Below are positions 23,334 to 35,172 of a stretch of DNA of 64,000 nucleotides, one piece after another. The notes under the pieces were generated by a model. That model worked only from the letters and a program-made list of their open reading frames with translations. It made no database searches and had not been told where the DNA came from. Both the position numbers and the translations under genes were made by a program. The stretch comes from Deroplatys truncata (taxonomy: Eukaryota > Arthropoda > Insecta > Mantodea > Mantidae), in NCBI GenBank assembly GCA_030765065.1, contig CM060978.1:224397498-224461497 (forward strand), read 5' to 3'. Numbering within the stretch: position 1 is the stretch's first letter; each line of letters begins with the position of its first letter.

Positions 23334-24343
23334 CTTATAAGAAGACCGTTAGAAACATCACAACCTTGTAGTTGTGTTTCCTGTAGTTGACGGAAAAGCA
23401 GTTCCGGCTATGCAGGAAGTCCTTTCATATCCTTCGTAAGAGGCAAAGAGCTACCTCCACACGAGTCGGTGAGAGAATATTTGTTTGCTCTTGCCTTGCT
23501 GTCAAAAGAGCCTTTCTTTTCATTTACTAGTTTCTTGGAATTCCTGCTCATTAGCCTCTCAGGCGTCAGAGAAGGAAGCAGGTATCCTAACCTCCCGCGG
23601 GGAACCTTTAAAATAAAGGAACAGAACCTCCTCCAGAGTGCAGATGAAACATTCTCATTCCAGAGCTTATTTGAAACGGGCCTTTGGGGCTGAAGGAGAA
23701 GGGGGCGGTTGTACGCCAGGCGCTGTGCCTGAAATTTATAAACCTCCACTACGGCGTTCCAAATAAAAACTTTTTTTTTGATTAGCCATTCTTCACGGTT
23801 ATGAGAAATAGCTTTATCTTCTCAAGGCCGTACCCTTTGTCGTCATATGGAAAACTGGCGGAATTATGGTCCAGCAGGGTCGTAAACCCTTTCCTAGCGA
23901 TGTTCATTAAAATGGAAAGCACTTCACAATCGGTGGCACCATCTCGCCTACAGCTTTCCAAACTACTAGGGCCAACAAAGACGAATTCTTACCTTGTTTT
24001 TAATCGCTTTACTGGTTCAAGAATCGATTAAAATTAACATTAAAACAACCGAATGTAATGAACTAAGATCTGACGAGGCAGTTCAGTGATGTTCTACTTT
24101 GACTGTCACTTTTCTTTCGACCAACAAAACGAGAATAAGCGTTGAGTTTTATAATTGTCCATCACTACTAATAAATCGTTTTGTAATTCAATTTCCAACT
24201 GTGTTTTATGCACACTTACAGAAGACAAATGAGTAGCAACGGCTGCCTTGAGGTTAGATTCTAATCTTATTACGCTCGTAAGTTTATCGATGATATCAAA
24301 ATGCCTTTTGAGTTTACAACAGATAAAATATACTACGAAAAGT
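23334..24343. other. Intergenic DNA, no gene seen
   Basis: GC is somewhat higher at 23400-23720, where frames overlap on both strands (23408-23749 minus, 23469-23693 plus). Neither shows a known motif. The frame at 23801-24031 is also unsupported. Confidence 0.45.
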
Positions 24344-24548
24344 ATTTTTGGGAGAAATTTTCCAAACGATGACCGATGTCGTCTAATGTTTCTTCGATAA
24401 GAACCGATCGCCGTCTTTTACATTTCTTAGCCTGATCACTTCCTGTGGCCTGAAATTTACTGTAAGGTTCATGGATTGTTGTACGGCCTGGAACTTTTAC
24501 ACCTGGAAATCTTTCTGCAAATCGTACATTCACTTTGCGAGCTGACAC
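24344..24548 (-). pseudogene. Transposase N-terminal (DUF4817-like) fragment
   Basis: The minus-strand frame reads SARKVNVRFAERFPGVKVPG and continues through RTTIHEPYSKFQATGS and a basic run to LIEETLDDIGHRLEN. In this Tc1/mariner family that order (helix-turn-helix, basic linker, second DNA-binding motif) forms the DNA-binding half of the transposase. The frame ends where the element is truncated. No catalytic residues are present, so it could at most make a DNA-binding fragment. No evidence shows expression. Confidence 0.8.
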
Positions 24549-25041
24549 TTGACAAGAGTTAACACATACAAATCATAAATAAATACACGCTGTGTGTATA
24601 ATATAAACTTTGATTATAGCAACAGTGCGTTATCATGTTTTTATCATATTTCCACACGCCCAGTGGAAAAACACAGCGCAGCCGGTAATATTGTTCATAA
24701 AATACCCACCCAGGGTAACTTAAAACATGAAGTGTACAAGACAAACTCATACATCCTGGAAGAATTAAAACAAAATATCCGCCAGGGAATTCCTCAACGT
24801 GAACTACGGCGAGTGATGGATAGTTTCCTAAAGAGGTGTCAAAAATGTATGGACAACGACGGTGGCCAGTTTCAGCAACTCCTTTCGTAAAGTTGGTAAG
24901 TAAAGCATTTAAAAGTAGTTTTAAAAATGCTGTATGGTTTCATCAGCGCCTTTTTATGATAGCGGCAGACGGCAACGAGCGCCGAGGACGCGGACAGGAA
25001 AAACACCGCGCAGGCGGTTCGGAGTCTTTTGGCTCACTCTG
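24344..25041 (-). mobile_element. Family A derivative, truncated
   Basis: On the plus strand the order is transposase N-terminal codons (minus strand), leader, buried inner end motif (24663-24685), C-terminal codons (plus strand), then the terminal block ending GGCTCACTCTG before TA (25042-25043). This is the same chimaeric arrangement as 48036-49077 and 61554-62566, but it stops at 24344, so one terminal arm is missing. Confidence 0.87.
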
Positions 25042-25075
25042 TACATGGTTTGAGGTGACATAAATAAAGTAAAAC

Positions 25076-25580
25076 GTCCATGTGTATATATGTCTGTACA
25101 AAACATAAACAAAAACGAAAAGTTGGAGAAATACGAAACTTGTTATATACCTATGCTCAGCATCGTCCAAGGATGCGACACAAATATTTTCAAGAAAATC
25201 CTCCAACGACTTTCATTAAAATGTCCTGTGTATAAGTTATATACATGACTAATGAATTTTCTGAGAATAGCTTGTGAAGTTCTCTTCGATCGGAATGAAT
25301 TTGGTATAATTTTGTACAACTCGTTAAGAGAAAGAGAGAGAGAGGTCAAATTTGCAACACAAAAGATATAGATCTCATTAAAACACACTATTTCAAATGA
25401 CGCTTTTGTGGCAGGAATTACGAAAATATTCGTTGTCATTCCTGAAGTGCCACCATTCATTTGTTTCTTGGGATGTCATAGAAAGGATATGGAATTTCAT
25501 CACCAGCATCTGACTATCGTGTACCTACACTGAAATGTGTAATGAAACTGTTTCTGCAATAATAGTTTGTAAGAAGTTAT
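25076..25580 (-). mobile_element. Family B element, interrupted (main part)
   Basis: An older minus-strand family B copy. Its AC position reads TGTGTATATATGTCTGT (about 25080-25096), followed by AACGAAAAGTTGGA and the GAAAATCCTCC block. It stops at 25580, where a younger plus-strand copy begins. Its missing left end resumes at 26424. The right end beyond 25076 is lost. Confidence 0.78.
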
Positions 25581-25587
25581 AAAAAAA

Positions 25588-26259
25588 TCTGATGTGTTAC
25601 ACTCACACGACTTTCTCTACTCTTGTACAAACTATTTTTACAAACGCTTATTCTCCATATGCTTCATGTTAATCGAGATGTTAATCTTATTGCTAATTTT
25701 CTTGTAGATGCAAGGGGAATTGGTAGGCTTTAAGTGATAGTCAAATATTTTAAGAGCTGGTTGCTATGTGGAGCATTCCATTCTCTTTGAATTACCAGGA
25801 CAAAAAAAAACTGAGTAACGAATTTCCATTTGAGAAAAAGTATAAGTATTGGAAAATTTAAGGGAATAGCAAGCAATATCTCGAAAATGGTTCACACAAC
25901 AAAAAAAAGTATGACATACATTGTGTATTTTAACACGATCTACATTTTTTGTGTAGTAAAAGTTTGTCTAACTCTTATGGTTTACCAGTTATGCAAAAGT
26001 CGTTCACAATGAAGAATACTTTTGAAGACATTCCCAGAAAATTCGAGATATACATTTCATTTGTCATGAAAATATCTTAAACATATGATATTTTAATTAA
26101 AATCGTTAGAGCCATTTTTGAGAAAATTAAAATTTTCAAAAAATGTTCCATGTAAAGGGTAATCTGTCGCATTTCTGGAAGATACTGAACCTAAATACCA
26201 AGTTTGGTGTTTATCCGACTGTTCGTTTCTGAGTTATGCTGTTCAAAGACAGACAGACA

Positions 26260-26299
<40 letters not shown>

Positions 26300-26423
26300 C
26301 ACATGTTTCCAAAAATGCTTTTCTTGCATTCAAGGTATTTCAAAACATGTATTTCCGGTGAAATCGAATTTTTGAGTGGAATACAATACTTCCCCTACTT
26401 ACTACACGTAGTAGAGAACGTAA
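25588..26423 (+). mobile_element. Family B element nested in an older copy
   Basis: Full-length plus-strand copy from TCTGATGTGTTACACTCAC to GTAGAGAACGTAA. It sits inside the minus-strand copy whose parts lie at 25076-25580 and 26424-26472. A long AC tract (about 26260-26296) occupies the usual site. It lacks about 45 bp of the GGGGATTTTCTTGAAAACC block before the tract. Confidence 0.87.
26260..26296. repeat. (AC)n tract inside family B
   Basis: About 18 AC units preceded by AGACAGACAGACAG, at the family's fixed microsatellite position. Confidence 0.95.
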
Positions 26424-26472
26424 TAAACGGTATGGTAGAGAAATTTATGTGAATGTAACAATCAGATTTATT
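26424..26472 (-). mobile_element. Left end of the interrupted family B copy
   Basis: Reads GGTAGAGAAATTTATGTGAATGTAA then CAATCAGATTTA, the reverse complement of the family's left end. It continues the copy broken at 25580. Confidence 0.75.
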
Positions 26473-26975
26473 TGGGGGGGGGCCATGGACTGCATTTCAA
26501 AGTATGGAAGCACAGTTCACAGGCTTGCAGCTCAAAATCTGAGTCGAATTATCGTCAAACAGAAAGCAGACTGTAGGATTTTCTGGGTCTTCAGTTGTCG
26601 CTGCCGTTGGAAATTTTGATTTCGAACCATTTGAAACAACATCCTCCGCGACGAATGTCGTGAAATTAAAGCTGCGAGGCGGAGAATTTCATTTGGAACA
26701 AGAATATGCGAGATGCTGCGGCTTCCTTTGAGTTTCATGAGTTTTTTTTTTCTTTTTTCTCCTAAGTTTGCTGTTTATGTGTAATCTGAACCATGCCGAA
26801 ATGCATATGTTATGTCGACGAATTGCGAAAATACTTTCGTGGCTTCGGACCAAGAAAATCAATGTTAAGAGGAATTTGAAGAATTTAATAAACTAGAAAG
26901 AATTTTAACAAACGGCTATGAATTTAAATAAGAGAAATAAAGCTTATTTAAAAGTATACGATCAGTACACCCACT
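26473..26975. other. Intergenic DNA, no gene seen
   Basis: Starts with a G-run (about 26474-26482). The minus-strand frame 26532-26738 has no recognisable similarity. Confidence 0.5.
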
Positions 26976-27653
26976 TATAGCAGGTAGAGGACATAATGCA
27001 TTTCTCCAAAAAAAAAAAAAAAAAAAAATCGAATTAGAAATGTGTGAATGTCTGTGTGTGTTAACAGAGTAACTTTGTTTTTAAGTTCACTGTCTTCCAA
27101 AAATGCGACTACGAGGATTTCAAGAAAATCTGGCACTACAAACTGGCCTTTACATGGGATATTTTTCATTATTTTTGAATTTTTTAAAAAAATTAATCAA
27201 ATGATTGTGATTAAAATATAATATATTTAAGACTTTATATGACCAATACAATTTATATATTGAATTTTTAGTAAAGTCCCGTTCATTCTGAAAGAATTTT
27301 GTACGTTTTTATAAGGGGTGACAAAACTCATTTCCGAAATATCCATTGTTATTGATTTGAATGTTTCAACACATTGTCATTTTTTAAGCGGCCACCATTC
27401 AGTTGTTTCTCGCAATATCATGGAAAGGATATGAAATTTCAAGGCCAGCATATATCGATCCGCTTTTAAACATTTGACTATCGCTTCGATTTCCTGTACC
27501 CGCCTTGTACCCACAACGTAATGCATTATAAACTATTTTTGTAATTAGGTTAAATACACAGAAAAATAACTTTTGTAAAAAATGGTTACAAAAGCCACAT
27601 AAAAATAAATTACTAGAGAAAGCTATGAGAACGTAATATATTAGATTTTTCAT
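26976..27653 (-). mobile_element. Old family B copy
   Basis: Diverged along its length but colinear. It has a TGTCTGTGTGTGTT tract (about 27050-27063), TTTACATGGGATATTTTTC (about 27150), the ATTGAATTTTTAGTAAAG block, TGACTATCGCTT (about 27475) and a left end with TAGAGAAAGCTATGAGAACG and TTAGATTTTTC. A long A-run (about 27008-27028) interrupts the right part. Confidence 0.72.
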
Positions 27654-29124
27654 CTTTTTTTTATGAAAAAATGTTTTCCTTCTATGCAATCAGCAATAGG
27701 CTTAGGAGTTCTACGACGCAGGTGAAAATTCTCCCACGAAAATCAATCTTGAGGATTAGCTGAACAATTGAAGTATGTAGCTGCATTTGATGCATTTAAA
27801 TTATTCCTGGAATTTGTGTTTCTATGCATATTTCTGAACAAAAATACGAAAACTTTGTTCTCTAAAAGCTACCTTGTGAGCGCTCGTTTGGATATTAAAT
27901 TGTACGCTGCATTGTCATGAAGGAAATAGCATTAAAGTATAGATATGTAAAATGTATATACTATGAAATGAACTGAATTTCATTCCTCACCCGTACAAGT
28001 AACATAACTGTCACTTACATGTTGTAGTTTACAATTAATCATTGAAAATCAGTCTTACTTTCGGCCTACACTCCTCGTATGTAGGATTTACAACCGTACC
28101 TGCTTTCAGAGGGCTGAAGGTCGGACAGGAAACCCTACGAAATCAGATGCCTGCACAGGGCTACCCTTGTGCTTATGCCTACAGATACCAGCGTCAAAAC
28201 CCTTATTCAGAGGCGCTTTCAACAAAAACTTATAAAAGACAATAAAAATAAAACACTCCAAAATCTTACCCATCATCGATACGCTCCCGCGGTGGCAGCC
28301 GAGCCCCTGGCAGGGTCATGGCTGTCACCCGGACACTTCCGTCATTTTTCCGTACTAACGTGGGTGCAAAGGCGGAACCCCAACACCTTTTTTCTTACTT
28401 CTCCTTCCAATCCTCTCCTTCATTTTACTTTCCTATTCCCGTCATTACTCCACCCAAAAAAGCCTGTATAGGAACAGATGAACACTGAATCAGGGAATGA
28501 AGAACCTGAAACGGAGGAATGGGCTATAGCCAGGTATATTGGGTGGGAGAAGAAGGTGATATGAAATGAGAGAAAATTGATGAAAGGAAAGGTGATTATG
28601 GAGCAATTGCTGGAATGAACGGCGGGGGAAACCGGAGAACCCGAAGAAAGCTCGCCAGACTCCGCTTCGTTCACTACAAATCTCACTTGTGGATCCCTGA
28701 GATCGAAAAAAAGATCGTCTTTGTGGGAGGCGAGCGGTCTAAAATCAGTCAATAAACATAAATCTGCCCTCCTTTTTAATAAGGATAATATGGTAGCCTT
28801 CTGCTTTTATTTGACTCACGTATACAGATGACGCAACTCCAGTATATCTTAGTTATTGTTATATTGGAACTTCAAATAATAAGATCCAACCAATTGTCTG
28901 TCTTGTGCATCACAATTATTATTTCACACTAACTATTGTTGGCTTAGGCTGAAAAGTTCAAACAGAATTGAGAAATGTGATCCCGGACGGAACTCTATGA
29001 ACATGGGTCTTATTTCTGAGCTACCGCAAGGAGAATCAAACTCTTATTAAACTTCGGATAGTAAATTTAACTTTAATCAACCTATAAAATGTACAACACA
29101 ATAAAGCATATATATAAGGGGCTC
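27654..29124. other. Intergenic DNA with a GC-richer middle
   Basis: The stretch 28070-28755 is GC-richer and has overlapping frames on both strands (28042-28245, 28169-28471, 28420-28752) without known motifs. It may be an unrecognised SINE or other repeat. No A or B box was convincing. The rest is AT-rich. Confidence 0.4.
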
Positions 29125-29317
29125 TAGGGTCTGTCTTAGTATACGGAACACCCGCTTTGGAGAGAGCTTGAACCAAAGAAATTAATATTAAGAAGTATCA
29201 GAAGGTCCAAAGATTAATAAACATTAAAATAGTCAAAACATAATGTACCTTGTCATATGATGCATCAGGTATTATAGCTAGAATTAAAACAATAAAAGTA
29301 ACAATTGCTGAGAAGAT

Positions 29318-29335
29318 ATATATATATATATATAT
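29318..29335. repeat. Short (TA)n run
   Basis: About nine TA units within the LINE remnant, where related elements would have coding sequence. Confidence 0.9.
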
Positions 29336-29429
29336 AAAAGCAACGCATGGAATGTTACCAACATCTGAAGAATACAATGCACATGTAGTAGATGCACCCT
29401 GCAGGAAGAATACATATACAAGAAGCACT

Positions 29430-29990
29430 CAGTGACGATTATGAAATAGAAGTACATACCAATGGTAGCAAAATTAACGGAAAAGTTGGTGCAGCAGCAG
29501 TGATAATAAAAAAGAAATCAATAATTCATCACCTAAAATATAAGCTCAATAGCAGGTGTTCAAATAATCAAGCTGACAATATTAGAAGCATTGGGGAAAA
29601 TAACTGAAACAAGAAACACACTATCTACTGAACATAAAATGGTTATTTACACTGATAGCAGATTTACTCTTCGTCTATTGAGAAACAATGACAAGCTCGG
29701 ATACATAATACAAGACATCAGACGGGAAGTCAAACAACTCATGAGACAAGAGCGGATTATTCATTTCCAATGGGTAAAAGCTGCATACATGGAAACGAAC
29801 TGGCCGACCAACTGGCCAAAAAAGCAACCGAAGGGACCGATGCAACAACAGTTTACAAGAAGCTCCCAAAAAGTGCATTAAAGAAACGAAGAAAAAAGTG
29901 GCAACAAGAATGGTCAAATTCAACCAAAGGAGCTCTTACCAAGAAATTCTTTCCATTAGTCCAAGACAGGTTGAAGATACACATCGCTTG
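29430..29990 (+). pseudogene. RNase H domain of the LINE, broken
   Basis: The RNase H fold is seen in order. First comes a strand with VHTNGSKINGKVGAAAV, where the usual catalytic Asp of TDGS is Asn. Next is SNNQADN, with Asp where NQAE has the catalytic Glu. A strand with VIYTDSRFTLRLL keeps its Asp, and NELADQLAKKATEG keeps the last one. The frame shifts between 29591 and 29607 and again around 29770-29800, so three short frames cover the domain. Two changed active-site residues plus the shifts make it inactive. Confidence 0.82.
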
Positions 29991-30290
29991 AACAGCAAAC
30001 TTCACTGCCATAGTAACTGGCCACGGAAAAACTAGAAGCTAATACCACAGATTTTAAATTATAGATAGTCCAGAATGCCCGTGTCATGCTGGGGACCAAA
30101 CAATAGATCACCTTATGTGGATGTGCCCAAAGTTCAGCCAGCAACGTAGGACTTTTAAATTGGATTCCAGATGCGGCAGAACTATACAATATTATAATCA
30201 AGGAATATTTACAGTCATTTATGCGCTTTGTTAATAATATCAATTTTGATTAATTGTAAAACCACAATTAAACTTTAGAAAATTGATATA

Positions 30291-32331
30291 AAATATATGT
30301 ACAGTTAAAATTGATTTAGAATGTTTATGCTATTTATTATGCCCCTATAACATTTGTTAAAGAATTTATGTACAAACCATGTTATTCAGTCTAATGTTGA
30401 AACAAAACTACATTAAAAAATTGATAATAATGCCAATGTACAATGGCAAATAAGTGGCCCCTACGATCGTCTTTATGTTGCCGTAACATGCAGCGAACTT
30501 TTCCATTCTGCATGCAAAATGCAGTGCGTGAGCGCGGGAGCGTTGGTGGGGGAACAGCCCGCGGGTGGTGCCAGTAAGAGGTCAGGGGAAGAGGCAGGGT
30601 AGACTTCTTATCCTAACGTCACCACTTGGAGATGCACATTGTGTGTGGGTTTTACTACCGGAAACACTTGAATGTGTTAAACTTGGGATGGTAAAACCCT
30701 CCAGCCTCCTGAATAATATCCACGAATAAAGGAATTAACTAACGCTTCAATTTCTGATACACATTATCAGCAACAGTCGTGTTCTTCAGAGACAAATGTG
30801 CCTCCTAGCAGAGGTAGTTATTTCTTTTTATAATAAGTATTGTCTGAATATATACAATTATCATCACAGCTCAAAATAAAATACAAGCATGGGAAATGCG
30901 AGCTATTCATTCTATTTATAAAGATATGTCAAATTAACAGCTAACTCTACCGATGTTTCATACCGACTTTACAGAATAGTCATAAAAAATCTTATCAAGA
31001 TACTTCACAGAAATGGTCTCAGTTATTACAGTAAACCCCTTGTTGCACGCAGGAAGTCGATCGTGACGTTTATAAAGCCGATATAATGCCAATCACGAGG
31101 TCACGAGAAACAAAAGAATGGTCACTTAATATTTCGAATCGCCAACCCATTTAAATGCACGAAAAACTGCAAATTCCAACCAACATTTTTACTGCAGAAG
31201 AATATTTATCTTATTCCGAGGTATATAGAATTCCAAATCGAATTTATAATGCATTTTCCAAAAATATTACAATAAGCGCTTTATTTGCGATGCCATGAAC
31301 TAAAAAAACTCAGGATATTTTTTTTATAAAAATCTTTAGTCTTTTTATGACAACAAAAGTTAGCAGAATATGTTTTACAAATAAATTATTATGATTGGCC
31401 TTCTGTCCCCAAAATATGCCTGATTTAAGTACCTCATTCGGTATTTATAGGCAAAAAGTTTCGTTTCTGAATATGCGAATGTATATATATAATAAATATC
31501 TTTAATTTATTTAAATTTACTGTTTAACAAAGGTATACTATGATTTACGCCCCTTCCTAAGAGCCTTAATTTCCCCTCCCTCATGCTTCAGTGTCCACAG
31601 TACGACAAGTATCTGCAATTAGTTAGAACTTGTATTAAAAAGCTTTGGATTTGTTTACAAGTGTATGTTTTATAAAATTATTCAAAATATTTTAAACAGA
31701 TCTTTTATAGCCAAATAGTTAATGACATCCCAGGCGCGCCCGTCGCAGTTCGGGCCCATGGGGGTGCGTTCACCCTTGCCGGGAGCTAGCCCTGCAACTA
31801 CCGTCAACTGCTGTTCGCCTACCCTCGGTATTTCGGCTTAGGTGCCTGGCCACACTTTCTGACAAATGAACAAATCCCGAAATTATGGGTATTTTGTGTT
31901 ACAAACGAATAACTAACAAAAACACTCGTTTCAATCCACCGCAAACTGCTAAACGATATTTTATATGGAATACATTAGAAAAAGTAGAACACATTTTGAG
32001 AGCAAACGTAATAGTAGTCGCATAGTTCCAATTCTACTTTGAACCATATTAGTAGATAAATTTTTTTTGCATAATGTGGATTTATGGTATGTCTTAAACT
32101 CAACCTTTTTATGAGCGAGAAAATAATTGGGTTCTTTGTAATCACCAAGAATGAGAATAGATTCAATAGGAATGTTACAGCAAATTCAAATACACATTTA
32201 ATACAAGGTTAAAATGATCAATTCTGAAACAATATTTCAGTCATTGAACGCCCTCTGCAGTAAGCATTGTGCTATTTAAAATTAGAGGATAAAGAAGAAA
32301 AAAACATAAATAAACGTTATCAATTAATTTG

Positions 32332-32334
<3 letters not shown>
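30291..32334. other. Intergenic DNA with two GC-rich patches
   Basis: GC-rich patches lie at 30470-30620 and 31728-31860 in AT-rich DNA. Neither shows a known gene or a clear tRNA-like head. They may be fragments of unrecognised repeats. Confidence 0.45.

Positions 32335-32370
<36 letters not shown>
32335..32370. repeat. (AT)n microsatellite
   Basis: About 18 TA units directly before the family A MITE at 32379. Confidence 0.95.
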
Positions 32371-32374
<4 letters not shown>

Positions 32375-32378
32375 TATA

Positions 32379-32626
32379 AAGAGTGAGCCAAAAAATTACG
32401 AACCGCCTGCGCGGTGTTTTTTCCCTGTCTGCGTCCTCGGCACTCGTTGCCGTCTGCCGCTATCACAGAAAGACGCGGATGAAACCATACATTTTTAAAA
32501 CTACTTTTAAAGGCTTTACTTACCAACGTTAAGAAAGGAAATGCTGAATGGATAGTGGTGGATAGTTTCCTAAAGTGGTGCCAAAAATGTATGGACAACG
32601 ACATTCGTAGTTTTTTGGCTCACCTG
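32379..32626. mobile_element. Family A MITE, 248 bp
   Basis: The left arm AAGAGTGAGCC follows TA (32377-32378) and runs through the GC-rich and CTTTAAAGG blocks. A stub of C-terminal transposase codons follows on the plus strand (GGATAGTTTCCTAAAG). The right end TTTTTTGGCTCACCTG precedes TA (32627-32628). The right terminal block is cut to about 25 bp. It inserted at the edge of a TA repeat, which fits the TA target rule of the superfamily. Confidence 0.87.
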
Positions 32627-33749
32627 TAATAGCACTTCCTAGTTTGGCGGGAACGAGACACTTCCTAATCGTATCATTTACGCTGCATGTCTTGGACAAT
32701 ATGACCAAAGGTGACAGCAATAGAAATTGTACTTTAAATGGCGTTGGTACTGCCATGTTAAGATAGCAAGGGAATTTTTCGTTCCGGTGTTACATTTGAG
32801 TGGTTTCCAAATTAATTTAGAACATAACTAGAAACCTTACTTTGTAGTGAAATAAATCTGTCTACAGCGGTAATATAAAACACTTCACAGTGGTCATTAA
32901 TTTTCATGCCACAACACATTTACCGTTTAGAATACTCAAAACACACTATCCTAATTTTAATTACAATTGGTGCACCTTAATCTATGAATATGAAATCGAT
33001 TTATTTAAATAGTTTAACTCAGAATTAATTCAAATTTATTATTTTAATTAATACAAATTGTTTAAAAAATGGACCTCTATACATAACCCCCCCTTAATCA
33101 TTTTGTGGCTACGCTACTGGTTGTGATGTAATAAAGGCAGAAAGGTAAAGATAGAAAACTAACTAAACTTGTCATTTGAACGTCAGATCCCCCCATCTCC
33201 CGATATCCAGCAAATGTTCCCTACAGTATATTGCCACCAACATTTAACGCACGTTTCGAAAACACATCCCTAGTTCTGCAGATCAAGGATATTTCTGCAA
33301 TGCAGAAAGTGATCTGGTTTTCGCCATCTAGCGGATTATCCCACGCAGCCGACCACAAAGAAGTTGTAGCTAGGAAAGGATCAATTATTCAACTCTGGGC
33401 AAGAAGAGGGCAAACCGTGCATTATCTAATGCTTGCCAGGTCGGCATGGCCCATTAGTCAAGCATTAAACTACAACTGCTTCTGGAAACCGTTTAACATC
33501 CAAACGGAACGACTTAGTGAGGTCACATTTCTATATTGGCTGCAGCCAGAATCACATCTGTAGCAGATTCCCCTTCCAATTTTGTTTCAGTAGTACCGCT
33601 TCCGAATTTAACCACAATTTGCTTTGGCTTTTCGTTTAACGTTCCAAGCTAGCAACTGAATTCCAAATCATTTTAGTAACATAACGATTTCACGCTACTG
33701 AATATCAACTACAATATTTTATTAAAATCCGTTATCTTTAGAACGAAAG
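32627..33749. other. Intergenic DNA, no gene seen
   Basis: AT-rich. The 110-codon plus-strand frame 33231-33563 has fairly balanced composition but no recognisable motif. A host exon cannot be excluded, though nothing supports one. Confidence 0.4.
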
Positions 33750-33960
33750 AGAAAATATCATATCTCAAAAATGAAATATCAATTCAGGACATTGGACATC
33801 GAGGACATTTCCTTCGTTCCAATTAACCCTTCACTTGAAAAAATGCTGTTATGTTTTATTTTCTTGAAGTGGCTCTAATGATTTTGGTTAAAACATCATG
33901 AGCTCAAGGTGATGAATCGCATGATGAATAAAATGTACATCTCGAAGTTTCTGTAAGATG
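33750..33960 (-). mobile_element. Very old family B fragment
   Basis: Matches in minus orientation include GTGGCTCTAATGATTTTGG and TTAAAACATCAT, equivalent to the family's ATGGCTCTAACGATTTTGA and TTAAAATATCAT. The remainder aligns only weakly. No ends are present. Confidence 0.5.
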
Positions 33961-34794
33961 ACTGATAAATGTATTTCATTCTCAAGAACTTTATTTGAGT
34001 CACAAACATTCCTGCAATTCAGTTCAGTTGTATGTCTTTATTTTCATAAAAGGAGTTACATTTGTCAACTACTGTTGATTAACTGATGGCTTATCAAAGC
34101 AAAATAAAATTATTACTCAAAGCATAATACACAAACATATCATAGAACAATTCGTTAAGCTTGTAAGTGTTTTCATATCTATAATCTACCAGTAGCAAAT
34201 ATTTAAAGACCATCCTCTAGTTTTCCCTTTATACTATACCCTACATGAAATATTCTTTGTAACTTCAAAACCTTCCCCTTTAATTTTATACTTTTAATTG
34301 ATTGGTTAACTTTTTGCTTATTTTGATACTCCAGCTTTTCTTGCACTGTCATTTGTCCATGCATTGAAACTGTAATGTTGTTTATTCTGAATAAGTATCA
34401 TATTGTTCTAAAATTAAAATATAATTATTTTAATTTTCACAAATACGAATGTGTAAAAAATAATTAAGGGTTATGACTTTTAATTTTCTAAACAACTCCC
34501 TACATTATATTCTGTTTCCAGATAATGTAATTGTTCTCAATATATTCTTCTGCATTGCAAAACGTTTTTCCAATCAGTGGATGAAATGCATTGTCAACAG
34601 ATTCATCTTAACAGTTTTGTTGAAAACGTTAGTTCAAGTTCGCCCATTCACCATTTCCCAAATATTATTTTTGCTTCTCTATCCTAAACTTTTAGCATAT
34701 TATAGTTAGTTTATTAACAGAAAAAAAAGATAAGAACAGATTAAATACTTTTCAATTACTGCGAAAATTTTCTAGTCGTATAATACATGCAGAG
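33961..34794. other. AT-rich intergenic DNA, no gene seen
   Basis: The 78-codon frame at 34473-34709 is AT-rich and unsupported. Confidence 0.5.
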
Positions 34795-35172
34795 GAATAG
34801 AATTTTGCTCCCTGTTTTTAGAGAATTAACAGACAGGGAGCGTGATTTTGCCTCTTTTCAACAAGGTTCTGCAACAGCTCATACGGCCAGTATTTCGATG
34901 AGAACAAGTGAAAGTGTATTTGAGGACAGAATTATTAGTAGAGATCTGTGGCGCCCTCGGTCCCGGACCTAACCCCCTGCGATTTCTATCTCTGGGGTAA
35001 CTGCAAACAAAATGTACATACTCACACACCCTGGAAGAATTAAAACAAAATATTCGCCAGGAAATTATCAGCATTTCTCAACGTGAACTACGTTGAGTGA
35101 TGGATAGTTTCCTAAAGAGGTGCCAACAATGTATGGACATCGACGATGGCCAGTTTCAGCATCTCCTTTCAT
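34795..35172 (+). pseudogene. Transposase catalytic C-terminal half, broken
   Basis: The plus-strand frame reads FQQGSATAHTASISM, where relatives have FQQDGATAH. The second catalytic Asp is therefore replaced by Gly; the copy at 53.6-54.5 kb keeps it (FQQDCATAH). SVFEDRIISRDLW and PRSRT follow, after which a one-base loss shifts the frame before the TPCDFYLWG block that holds the third acidic residue. The C-terminal ELKQNI, RELR and KRCQ motifs are present in the shifted frame up to about 35172. In relatives about 38 residues separate the second and third acidic residues, my count from the pieces here. The copy is inactive. Confidence 0.8.

Larger units (their letters stand above)
29125..30290 (+). 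mobile_element. LINE 3' fragment with RNase H
   Basis: A 5'-truncated non-LTR retrotransposon. At 29135-29230 a frame reads VYGTPALERA then KYQKVQRLINIKIVKT, typical of the region just after the reverse transcriptase core. An RNase H domain (29430-29850) and a zinc-knuckle-like C-terminus (CPCHAGDQTIDHLMWMCP, about 30075-30125) follow. A 3' UTR runs to about 30290. RNase H in this position suits the I/LOA/R1-like group, but the clade is not fixed. A (TA)n run lies within the coding remnant. Confidence 0.85.

Noticed and set aside
24943-25206. Minus-strand frame across the junction of families A and B
   Set aside because: It joins two unrelated repeats by chance and is not a fusion gene.
28070-28755. 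GC-richer stretch as a host gene
   Set aside because: Frames on both strands are short and overlapping, with no domain or splice pattern. An unrecognised repeat is at least as likely.
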